From positions 1-26,884 of the IMG/VR virus record IMGVR_UViG_3300031766_000052: DNA of 26,884 nt; one strand, 5' to 3'. How positions within the stretch are numbered: position 1 is the first letter of the stretch; each line of letters opens with the position of its first letter. The translations under genes and the position numbers were made by a program. The notes below the pieces were generated by a model. That model was not told the origin of the DNA and did not search any database. It saw only the letters and a program-made list of their open reading frames with translations. Of this stretch, positions 9,679 to 17,600 are shown one piece after another. The DNA comes from a virus.

Positions 9679-11493
9679 TTAGGGATAGCTTTTCATTACT
9701 TCCGACTCTACTGCAAATAATTCAGTAGGTGTGCTGTCTGTGTTTGTTATTGTGAACTCACAGTAATGACCTAGCACCCCATTAGATTCTGCTACTTGGT
9801 TTTTAATATACATTATAAACCCGTCTTGTATAGGTAATGCAACAGCTCCACTGATGCTATTGTCTATAACTATATTATTAGTAGCATTCTGCAAATCTAT
9901 GTTAATTGCCTCAACCTTTCCAACCATTTGTATAGCGTTGTACGGAGGTGGAGCATAATACATAATATCGCCAACACTCAAGTCACTTCCTATTTCTATA
10001 AGAGGATTAGTAGAAAAGTTTATAATAGTACTTGTTCCCACGACACTCACCGAAGAACTTCTTCCGATACCGTTAGCTGAACGCATAACATATTCATCCG
10101 AGCCAGCTGGTTGCGTACCATTATTCCGTATAAAAGCAAACCAAGCCCCTTCTTTCTTTTCAAAAAACGTACTGTCTATTGTAGCTCCTGTTTGTATATC
10201 ACTGTCTAGTGTAACACCCCAAGTAGCATCCGACTCTAAGTTTATAGTTTTAAACAACTTATTCTCTAAAGGCATTTCATTAAATACGCTCGTAACGGTA
10301 GAGTTATACTGTACGTTATAATAATTGTTTCGTAAAGAGTTAGTGTTGTGTCTGTATAAATTACCAGCCTTTAACGAATAGAAATAGTTGTTCATTCCAA
10401 TCATCCAGTCAGCAAAGTAAGAGTAGAATGAAGGCCATCCTTTTGCACTATCGCTATAGCTTAAAGTATACTGTTTGTCTGGGTCTCCCTGAGGAGGTAT
10501 TACTGGAGGCTGTAAGTTTGGACAAGTTACGTTGTCAAACTGTAAGTTGTTTTGACCACCCATATATCCGTGGTAATAACACTCGTAGCTAATAGTACCA
10601 TAATTTCCAGTTACGGTTACGGTTACATCTCCATAAAAATACTCATATGTATTTCCATCTAGCCCTGTTTTTAAACCTGCGCTCGTAGTTCCTGTATAGC
10701 TTATCTGACCTGTCTTACCAAAGTTGTGTATAGCAATAGGATGTGTTGAAGGAACTCCTGTCAACACAAAAATACCAGTTCCTGTTCCGTATAAACCATA
10801 GTTACCACCAAACACATAAGAGTTGATTCCTCCAATAGACTGAAATGTTACTGCATTTGTACCGCTTAAACAATAATCAGGAGAGGTTGGTATAGGAGTT
10901 GGTGTTGGCGTGGGTGTAGGTGTGGGCGTAGGAGTTGGCGTAGGAGTTGGCGTGGGCGTAGGCCCTCCTCCGCATAAGTTAAATCCTGAGCAATCATATT
11001 TATGAGTAACTACACCATTGTTTGCTAACAATAAAGACCCCGTTCCAGTTGCTGGCGTTGAGCCAGGTGTAGCTATATAAAACTGATTGCTACCACTAAA
11101 AGGAGTATTTAGATTTGCATCTAACCAAAAGTGTTGTGTGCCGCAAGATATACTTGCGTAATCTTGTACGTCGGAGTATACTGTTACGGGAGCATTAACA
11201 CAAACTGTTGGCTTTACAAAAGAACCATTTCCCTGAACCGCATTAAACTGCCAAGCATATGAAGTTACCGGCCCTGGAGTCGGTGTGGGGGCTGTACATT
11301 GAGAACAGCCATTTAAACCATAATAAGAACTATATGCTACTTGTTGACCGCTATTTCTTTGAGCCGTTACTTGCCAGCAATAACCATATATAGAATATAC
11401 ATCCAAAAGAGTTAGCTGAGGATTCCCTGGAAATGTCCAGTCGTTTTTTACACTAGAGTCATCACAGCGAGTAAATTCATAATAAAAAGACAT
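9679..11493 (-). CDS. Modular Pro/Thr-repeat tail protein with cupredoxin-like domain (604 aa)
   Basis: Five parts can be seen. Residues 3-66 form a four-Cys module (C10, C39-W40, C63, C66). Residues 76-168 form a module starting VTSYAW and containing FWLDANLNTPF. A TP stalk spans 178-202 (11 TP pairs plus IP). Residues about 207-325 look like a cupredoxin-type beta domain with candidate copper ligands H251 or H256, C305, H308 and M311 (ECYYHGYMGG). From about 340 to the end is a beta-rich domain with KGWPSFYSYFADWMIG and FFEKKEGAWFA, a type I recognise from phage tail/nozzle proteins. The first two modules have relatives in the 266- and 1890-aa proteins. It directly follows the glycosyltransferase gene, making it a candidate substrate. 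Likely a peripheral tail or fibre protein facing the host surface. Confidence 0.7.
   Translation of the reverse strand: MSFYYEFTRCDDSSVKNDWTFPGNPQLTLLDVYSIYGYCWQVTAQRNSGQQVAYSSYYGLNGCSQCTAPTPTPGPVTSYAWQFNAVQGNGSFVKPTVCVNAPVTVYSDVQDYASISCGTQHFWLDANLNTPFSGSNQFYIATPGSTPATGTGSLLLANNGVVTHKYDCSGFNLCGGGPTPTPTPTPTPTPTPTPTPTPTPIPTSPDYCLSGTNAVTFQSIGGINSYVFGGNYGLYGTGTGIFVLTGVPSTHPIAIHNFGKTGQISYTGTTSAGLKTGLDGNTYEYFYGDVTVTVTGNYGTISYECYYHGYMGGQNNLQFDNVTCPNLQPPVIPPQGDPDKQYTLSYSDSAKGWPSFYSYFADWMIGMNNYFYSLKAGNLYRHNTNSLRNNYYNVQYNSTVTSVFNEMPLENKLFKTINLESDATWGVTLDSDIQTGATIDSTFFEKKEGAWFAFIRNNGTQPAGSDEYVMRSANGIGRSSSVSVVGTSTIINFSTNPLIEIGSDLSVGDIMYYAPPPYNAIQMVGKVEAINIDLQNATNNIVIDNSISGAVALPIQDGFIMYIKNQVAESNGVLGHYCEFTITNTDSTPTELFAVESEVMKSYP
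10888..10962 (-). repeat. Pro/Thr tract, (TP)11-IP, of the 604-aa protein
   Basis: Hexanucleotide-period repeat encoding residues 178-202. Thr and Pro codons vary at the third position. It separates the VTSY module from the cupredoxin-like domain. Confidence 0.95.
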
Positions 11494-11510
11494 ATGGTTT
11501 TATTTAACTA

Positions 11511-11518
11511 CAAATTTA
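11511..11518 (-). promoter_or_regulatory. TAAATTTG box before the 604-aa tail protein gene
   Basis: Minus-strand TAAATTTG matches TAnnTTTG, 17 bases before the ATG at 11493. Its first three bases are the TAA stop codon of the glycosyltransferase. No TTG lies at the expected -33 position, so promoter activity is uncertain. Confidence 0.3.
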
Positions 11519-12379
11519 CGAATTTAATTGCTTTGTCTTTTTACACTCATCGCAATCCTTCTGAATCAAATCAACCCATCCTTTTACAGTTCTATTCGTC
11601 TCTTTTGTTTTTAATGTATTAATGAAATCCAAATTGTATTTTATTTGTTTTGGATTAAATAAATCTCTGTAAGAATCATTTACAATATACTTATGCCACA
11701 CTACATTTTGAGGTATAGCGTATATATCTAAGCCATATAAGTATATAAGAAGCGAGTATATCTCTTGTTCTTTGTTATGTAAAAAAGAATAATCATTCAG
11801 AGTAATTGCTTTTGCTAGTCTTGAATCTCCAAAAATATTACCTCCAGATATAGACATCACCTTCTCATATCTTTCTGTGGTAGTTTTTTGACAGTATGTA
11901 AAATCATTTACTAGAGGAAGTTTATCTGGAGTGTATATCGTAGTTATATTTCTTTTGCTATACTGCTCATAGGTTTGATTAAAATCAAAAGGTTGTGGAA
12001 ATGCACTTAACACTGCATTTACAGGAGCTTCTTTATAAGCGTCTATGTAAACACTATCCCATTTTTTTAAAAACCTAGAATGAGAATCTACACACATAAA
12101 ATAATTTTCATCATCATACAGTTCTTTTAGTATAATGTTTCTAGCCCATCCGCATCCCATCGCTTCTTCTGACGGTATCGTTTTAATTTTAATATTAGTC
12201 TTAAATAAAAAGCTCGAAAAGAAACTACATATTCTTGATATCTCCTCTGGAGTGTCTTGTAAAAATAAACCCACCCAAACCCTACTGGGAAACTGAGCTT
12301 TGTCATATAAATCTACAATGGTATTAATTACATCTACATCTTTATACGACGCAATGCTTACAAGTATATTGTTATTCAT
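11516..12379 (-). CDS. Glycosyltransferase resembling the GlcNAc-transferase family PF11397 / GT60 (287 aa)
   Basis: The frame opens at 12454, but I choose the ATG at 12379: the family's first beta strand (ILVSIASYKD) begins four residues later, and the 25 upstream residues only read through the end of the radical SAM gene. Motifs in order: SIASY (8-12), KAQFPSRVWVGLFLQ (27-41), EAMGCGWAR (72-80), VDSHSRF (97-103, the DSH being the DxD-like metal/nucleotide-sugar site), KKWD, LSAFP, SGGNIFG, an acidic pair E204/E206, and VVWHKY with H229. This pattern matches from memory the GlcNAc-transferase family that includes Skp1 hydroxyproline alpha-GlcNAc-transferase (Gnt1) and a trypanosome mucin Thr GlcNAc-transferase. 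There is no signal peptide or membrane anchor, so it should act in the cytoplasm. The overlap with the radical SAM gene is 8 bases. Donor sugar and acceptor are inferred; a surface-polysaccharide role is the alternative. Confidence 0.8.
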   Translation of the reverse strand: MNNNILVSIASYKDVDVINTIVDLYDKAQFPSRVWVGLFLQDTPEEISRICSFFSSFLFKTNIKIKTIPSEEAMGCGWARNIILKELYDDENYFMCVDSHSRFLKKWDSVYIDAYKEAPVNAVLSAFPQPFDFNQTYEQYSKRNITTIYTPDKLPLVNDFTYCQKTTTERYEKVMSISGGNIFGDSRLAKAITLNDYSFLHNKEQEIYSLLIYLYGLDIYAIPQNVVWHKYIVNDSYRDLFNPKQIKYNLDFINTLKTKETNRTVKGWVDLIQKDCDECKKTKQLNS

Positions 12380-13280
12380 ATTTAAATATTGCAGACGAAC
12401 AAGATGTGCAGATACTATTAAATGCAGTCTGTAAAACTCTTTTACGTTTATCACTCATCCATATATCTTTTAAAGGTGTTGTCTTTAAATCACCAAAAGT
12501 GTAATCCATATGGTAATCATTACAACATAAGAAGACCTCTCCCCTTGGACTTACATGAAGCCACTCTGTGTCTCTTTTTGTAGAGCAACCGACTACATTA
12601 CCACTAGGTAATTTACTCTCCATTACATCATCCATAAGCCCTGCCCTATCTATAAGATTCCATTGTTCGTTTATTTTTATATTCGGAAAAAGCATTTTAG
12701 CTATATTAACCTGGGCTTCAAACTCATCTGGTTCTAGCTCTGGAAAGTTTTTTTTCTTGATTATGTTTGACCTTTCATTGATACCATTTATCTGAAGTAC
12801 CAATATGTCTGGATTTAGTAAATTTTGTTCAGCGTATTTAATATTAGATATTAAAGTATCAAACAGAACCTCTTTCATTCCTGTTCTTTTTGAAAACAAT
12901 CTTTTCTCATAAACAGGAGCGTTAATAGCAATCTGCGATACTACGCCAGGGTATTTATTTATAAGGTCTATTTTGTTTGGCGTAAGAGGCACACCATTGG
13001 TTAGAACACAAAGAGTAAGATTATATTTTTGTAAAGCTTGTAACATCTGCTCAAAATACCTATAAAGCAATACCTCATTATAGTGAGAGGCATATACAAA
13101 ATATAAACCTGGGTTTACTAAGTCTCCCTTTAGCTCGCTTATCTGTCTTATTATATCTTCATAAAGCTCAGGAGACATTTGACTTATATGTTCTTTAGGA
13201 TTGCCAATTAAAGATACAGGACAAAACCAACACCCCGCATTACACAGTCCATTAGGGTCTATCTGTATAAAATTTATCAT
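12372..13280 (-). CDS. Radical SAM enzyme with SPASM-like auxiliary cysteines (302 aa)
   Basis: The N-terminal CNAGCWFC (C13, C17, C20) is the CxxxCxxC site for the SAM-binding [4Fe-4S] cluster, followed by a TIM-barrel-like pattern including LTNGVPL and QIAINAP. The C-terminus has a SPASM-type segment: C232, then HVSPRGEVFLCCND (C252, C253), TFGDL, LKDIW, and CTSC (C291, C294), consistent with at least one auxiliary iron-sulfur cluster. SPASM enzymes often modify peptides or proteins, though others act on small molecules. The start overlaps the hydroxylase stop as ATGA, and the end overlaps the glycosyltransferase start by 8 bases, so all three are probably translated as one coupled unit. 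The actual substrate is unknown; the neighbouring repeat proteins are the most attractive candidates. The reaction cannot be deduced from sequence. Confidence 0.85.
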   Translation of the reverse strand: MINFIQIDPNGLCNAGCWFCPVSLIGNPKEHISQMSPELYEDIIRQISELKGDLVNPGLYFVYASHYNEVLLYRYFEQMLQALQKYNLTLCVLTNGVPLTPNKIDLINKYPGVVSQIAINAPVYEKRLFSKRTGMKEVLFDTLISNIKYAEQNLLNPDILVLQINGINERSNIIKKKNFPELEPDEFEAQVNIAKMLFPNIKINEQWNLIDRAGLMDDVMESKLPSGNVVGCSTKRDTEWLHVSPRGEVFLCCNDYHMDYTFGDLKTTPLKDIWMSDKRKRVLQTAFNSICTSCSSAIFKYE

Positions 13281-13843
13281 TCTATAATTTTATAGTGAGC
13301 AAAAAAGTTTCTATAGTATGTGCCTTGAAAATGCTCTAGCCTTCCGTGTGGACAAATAGCAGATTCATATAATAGCATATCGCCAGGCTCTAAGTATACC
13401 TTATACCATTCTCCATCATGCCCTTTTATATCTAAAGGCCAGTCATCCCCGTTTTCTTTATTTTGGCATCCACATTTTAAATCCTTATCCACAAGTATTA
13501 CCGAAGCAATATGATGTGTTTCTATCCTATCTGTATGCTCAATCAAACTTGCGCCTCTAAGATATGACCTTATTCCGTACATTGCTGAAGGCTCAATATC
13601 TACACCCGCAAACTCCCTGTGTATAGGCAGCAGCTGGTTGTGTATTAAATTCCTTATATGTGGTATATGGTCGTAGGATATAAGCTCACTATCTCCTTTT
13701 ATAAAATGGTCCTTGCCTTCAAAAACTTCATTTACTCTTTTATCCTTCAAAAGTTCATAGGAATCTTGTATAATATTCCATATATACTCCGGAACTTTTA
13801 CAACATCAAAACCTTTCTCTGTTAATTTAGGTATATCTTTCAT
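13277..13843 (-). CDS. Prolyl 4-hydroxylase-like 2OG-Fe(II) oxygenase (188 aa)
   Basis: A double-stranded beta-helix oxygenase with a complete apparent active site: H103-x-D105 (EHTDR) and distal H166 (CPHGR) as iron ligands, and R178 in YYRNFFAHY as the probable 2-oxoglutarate-binding residue. The segment from WPLDIKGHDG through EPGDMLLYESAICPHGR to QGTYYRNFFAHY resembles prolyl-4-hydroxylase-like proteins that I recall from marine algae more than the classical bacterial P4H. C124 and C126 (KCGCQ) are unusual and might bind metal or be incidental. At 188 aa it is a bare catalytic domain with no signal peptide. It is the first gene of the cassette: its TGA overlaps the radical SAM ATG, and it directly follows a 266-aa protein with 28 and 10 X-Pro repeats. 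Prolyl hydroxylation is inferred; other hydroxylations are possible. Confidence 0.8.
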   Translation of the reverse strand: MKDIPKLTEKGFDVVKVPEYIWNIIQDSYELLKDKRVNEVFEGKDHFIKGDSELISYDHIPHIRNLIHNQLLPIHREFAGVDIEPSAMYGIRSYLRGASLIEHTDRIETHHIASVILVDKDLKCGCQNKENGDDWPLDIKGHDGEWYKVYLEPGDMLLYESAICPHGRLEHFQGTYYRNFFAHYKIIE

Positions 13844-13870
13844 TGAATTTAATTTGCATAAAGATACAAA

Positions 13871-14671
13871 TTAGTAACAACTACCTGATAATGTAAAGCT
13901 TGAACCTGTCCAAAATCTATATGAACCACCTACTGTAAAGTATCCCGATGGGTGTAAAGTAGTGTATGTAGCATCAGCATAAGCCACTGTGGCTGAAGCA
14001 AAAGATGGATTATCGAGATATATATTTCCATAACTTCCAGAACATACCGAAGAAGAGCTATACTGTCCAAATAATACATACCCAGGCGCTGGTGTAGGCG
14101 TAGGAGTGGGAGTGGGAGTTGGCGTAGGCGTAGGCGTAGGAGTGGGAGTTGCTTGACAAGCCGCACAATCATTATAATAATCTTGTGGCGATATAGCTTG
14201 AGCTGTTCCTGTAGGCGAACCTATAACTTCCCAACATACAGACTGCCATTTAATAGAAGAACCAGTACTAACTGCTTGAGGTAGTGATACGTTTTCCTGA
14301 AGTCCGCTACTACAGTTTTGTATTTGATACTGATTAGGCACTGGACTAGGCGTTGGACTAGGTGTAGGCGTAGGCGTAGGCCCAGGTGTAGGGCTAGGCG
14401 TTGGACTAGGGGTAGGCCCTGGCGTAGGCGTAGGCGTAGGCGTAGGCGTAGGTGCAGGTGTAGGAGTGGGACTAGGTGTCGGTGTAGGAGTAGGAGTGGG
14501 CACTGCACAAGATTGACCTGCAAACAACACTCCGCTCACCTGTTCTCTAACTATAGAGTTATCAGAATAAAAACCATTGGCCGATACCACTGTTAAATCA
14601 GCATCATCGTAAATCGTTGTTGCATTTGCAAAGCTTGCAGTATCAAAATAATATGTTCCTAGTGTTGCCAT
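13871..14671 (-). CDS. Pro/Thr-repeat modular virion protein (266 aa)
   Basis: This protein is built as module, stalk, module, stalk, module. Residues 6-55 ([19 protein letters not shown]) and about 213-265 ([19 protein letters not shown]) are diverged copies of one 50-residue module ending in GxSC. Residues 57-112 are 28 X-Pro pairs, mostly TP with SP, AP, GP and VP. Residues 113-172 are a four-Cys module (C120, C146-W147, C169, C172) related to the N-terminus of the 604-aa protein. Residues 175-196 are ten TP pairs plus AP. There is no signal peptide or membrane segment. It lies 10 bases after the nozzle-like gene and 27 before the hydroxylase. A peripheral tail or fibre role, and being the hydroxylase substrate, are inferred from context. 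Confidence 0.7.
   Translation of the reverse strand: MATLGTYYFDTASFANATTIYDDADLTVVSANGFYSDNSIVREQVSGVLFAGQSCAVPTPTPTPTPSPTPTPAPTPTPTPTPTPGPTPSPTPSPTPGPTPTPTPSPTPSPVPNQYQIQNCSSGLQENVSLPQAVSTGSSIKWQSVCWEVIGSPTGTAQAISPQDYYNDCAACQATPTPTPTPTPTPTPTPTPTPAPGYVLFGQYSSSSVCSGSYGNIYLDNPSFASATVAYADATYTTLHPSGYFTVGGSYRFWTGSSFTLSGSCY
14090..14149 (-). repeat. (TP)10 tract of the 266-aa protein
   Basis: Sixty bases of hexanucleotide-period repeat encoding residues 175-194; an AP pair follows at 14084-14089. It links the four-Cys module to the C-terminal module. Confidence 0.95.
14336..14503 (-). repeat. 28 X-Pro pairs of the 266-aa protein
   Basis: Encodes residues 57-112, alternating Pro with Thr (most), Ser, Ala, Gly or Val. 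The variety of X residues suggests an older or less homogenised tract than the pure TP tract in the nozzle-like gene. Confidence 0.95.
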
Positions 14672-14681
14672 TTTTTATAAT

Positions 14682-17600
14682 TTAAGGACAAGTTTGAAAT
14701 CCTATAACTTGCCCGCTACTATTTAATTCAAATCCTTGTCCATTACCGTTTCCTCCGCAAGGCGCTGGATTGTACCATATTCTTCCATAATAACCTCCTG
14801 AAATATCTGCAAATGTTCCGTTTTTATCAAGGTCTGCATATAGATATGATGCCGACTGTAAACAAGTCCCGCTTGATTGAGTTGAATAAGCCGTGACAGT
14901 TGCAGCAGATGGTCCATTATTACAAGCATCTAGTCCTGATGACCAATATGTTGATGGAGATGTAGTTGTTACTGCGGTCATACAGCTTGAATAAAAACTT
15001 GAACTTATTGCCTGTAAAACTCCAAGATTACTTATGCGTATAACAAAACCAGGGGACGTTCCTAATCCTGAAGCCTGATAAGAAGCAGCTCCAAAATAAT
15101 TATTAGCTCCATTATAAATCGACAAACCATCAGCAGTATAAGCTGTGATTGTTTCTCCGGCTGTATATGCACTATCTAATCCTGCTATAGTTGTAATTGT
15201 TCCGCTCGTAGAGCCTGTCAATAATATTCTGTTAGTGTCTATAGTACTTGCTCCACCACAAGCGTTAGTTATGCTAGTATATCCATTTCCTGCAAGACTG
15301 TTTAAAGCCCATATAGCTCCAGGTATAGGAGTTGGAGTAGGGGTCGGCGTTGGAGTTGGAGTAGGTGTAGGCGTTGGAGTCGGTGTTGGAGTCGGTGTTG
15401 GAGTCGGCGTAGGAGTCGGCGTAGGAGTCGGTGTTGGAGTCGGTGTTGGAGTCGGCGTAGGAGTCGGTGTTGGAGTTGGAGTAGGTGTTGGAGTTGGAGT
15501 AGGGGTAGGCGTAGGAGTAGGTGTTGAACTACAAACTCCAGAAGTATCAATATTTGAAGCTGTCCCTTGGTTTGTCATTCTAAATATACCCTGAGATATT
15601 CCATACCCTTGGTTTGGTTCTCTTACTCCAAAATAATTATCTCCGCCTTGGAATAATGTTGTTAAAGCTGCATCTGTATAGAAGAATGTACTATTAGCAA
15701 ATGTTGTGTTAAATGAACTAGACGAGCTATATAACGGTACTGTTGCAAAAGGACAAGTAGATGGACTCGTTGCGCTTCCTGAGCCAGCCTCTATAAGCCA
15801 TCTATATGATGTTACAGGCGTAGGCGTAGGTGTGGGAGTTGGAGTCGGAGTAAATGTACAACCAGTGCACGCATCTGATTTACTTGTTATAGAGTGACAC
15901 AGCTCAGCGCTAGTTGATTCTCTATAGTCCCAAACCAAATACAAGAAACTACCACCAGATGGCATGATAAAGTCAGCAACAAATTGAGTTGGATTTGTTT
16001 GAGCAACTATAGGCGTAGCATCAGTAGAAGCGGCCAATAATGCGTTTATATCCGCTCCTGTGTTACCGTAGAAAGTATTAGTTCTTAAATACTTTAATTT
16101 ATTTTTATTGATATTAAATACAAAATTATCAATATTGCTTTTTCTACTAATAATAGAAACATTAGCAGCGTCTCCAGGAATAAATCCGCCTCCTTGTTGT
16201 CCTGTTACTTGATTGTATAACGATACAATCGGAGCGTTTGTTCCAGATGAAAACTCAACATTTGGATATGTTTTTGTTGGAGATGTAAATGTTCCATCAG
16301 TCCATCTAAACTCATTTGTTATAAAGTCTCCAGCATCTGCATTACTTGTAACGGCAACACTAACAATTGTTATTGTTTGCGCGTCAGGACAAGAAGTGTT
16401 AATGTCAATAATGCTTGCAACAGAACTGTCTTGAGTTACTGTTATTTCTACCGTATCAGTATTTACATCGTTTTTATTAAATGATAAAGTTCCGCTATCA
16501 TACACTGTTCCTGTAGTATGCGATACCCCATTATATGTTGCTGTTATAGTGTAGCCAGTAGTTGAAGCATCACTCTCTGATACTATTTCATCAGACAATC
16601 CTTCACTGACGATATTATCATTAAGCTCACTAATCATTTCAGTAAACCCTCCAGTAGGAATTGTAAAGTCTATATCTACTATTCCTAATAAATCACCAAC
16701 ATTTACACAATATGTAAAAGTGGTTGCTGGATTTATTGTAATGTTTTTTGTTGAATTACAGCCTACACATTCTACAACTGGCTGTGGCAATTGAACATTG
16801 GAATGTAAAACATACTCATTCATGTAAGGGTCAAACCCTCCCATTTTTTGAGTATTAAAAGTGTCTATAAAAAGGTCTCTAAACCACGAACGCATTCCCG
16901 CTTCTGATATAACCTGAAGCTGTTCGTTGTTATACGCACCTCCTATTAAGTTTATTACCGCTCCACGCTTGGCGTCTGTAAAATATTTGTTAGGACCATA
17001 TGAAGCATAACTCTCTGGATTTTCACTAATACCGTAATCCTCTAGTCTTGCTATTTGCTGTCCTAAAACTTCAGGTACAGATGTAACAGCACCGCCTCCA
17101 GTAGAATCGCTAAGTAAATTTTTACCAGCTAAAACATAAGATATCTTATCTTCTTGCAAAGTAAGTATATCTGTTTTTCTTCCGTCTAGTAATTGAATAG
17201 GGCCATAAGAGTCTTCTAATGGCTTAAAATTAAGAAGACCTAGGTTGAACTCGTTTAGTTTATTTACGTTGGTCTCATCGTTATAAACCCCACTATACGT
17301 TAAATCAGCAAACCTATGTGACTCTTTGTAGTCCATATTAGAGGTAGAGGTTACTCGCTCTCCTATATTTTTAGTCTTACCTACAATTGAATCTAATATC
17401 TTATAACTTTCTACACCATTACCAAACGCAAAACAATCAGAAAACTCTGTATCAATTATTGCGGGCAGGCTTGAAGTTTGTGTCTGCACGTTTCCAGAAT
17501 GAATTCCATCTGCACTTACATTAAATGAAAGGTGGTTTTCATACCATACATTATCAAGTGCGTCTGTAGGCTGTGTTTCAAAAACAATAATAGAATCTGC

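Noticed and set aside
12380-12454. 25-residue N-terminal extension of the glycosyltransferase
   Set aside because: It only reads through the end of the radical SAM gene in another frame; the family's first strand begins right after the ATG at 12379.
13844-13870. Promoter before the hydroxylase cassette
   Set aside because: CTAATTTG and TATCTTTA are only partial matches to TAnnTTTG and no TTG is correctly placed; read-through from the 266-aa gene is simpler.
14221-14596. Arg- or Leu-rich frames over the 266-aa gene on both strands
   Set aside because: Low-complexity shadows of the X-Pro repeats; no independent start context or non-repeat coding sequence.
14336-15524. Possible CRISPR-like or non-coding tandem array
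   Set aside because: Period is 6-12 bases with no spacers, and the repeats stay in frame as Thr-Pro codons inside long coding regions.
15145-15594. Plus-strand frame encoding a long Val-Gly repeat
   Set aside because: It is the reverse complement of the TP tract in the nozzle-like gene; the flanks do not look like protein and the minus-strand frame is continuous for 1890 codons.
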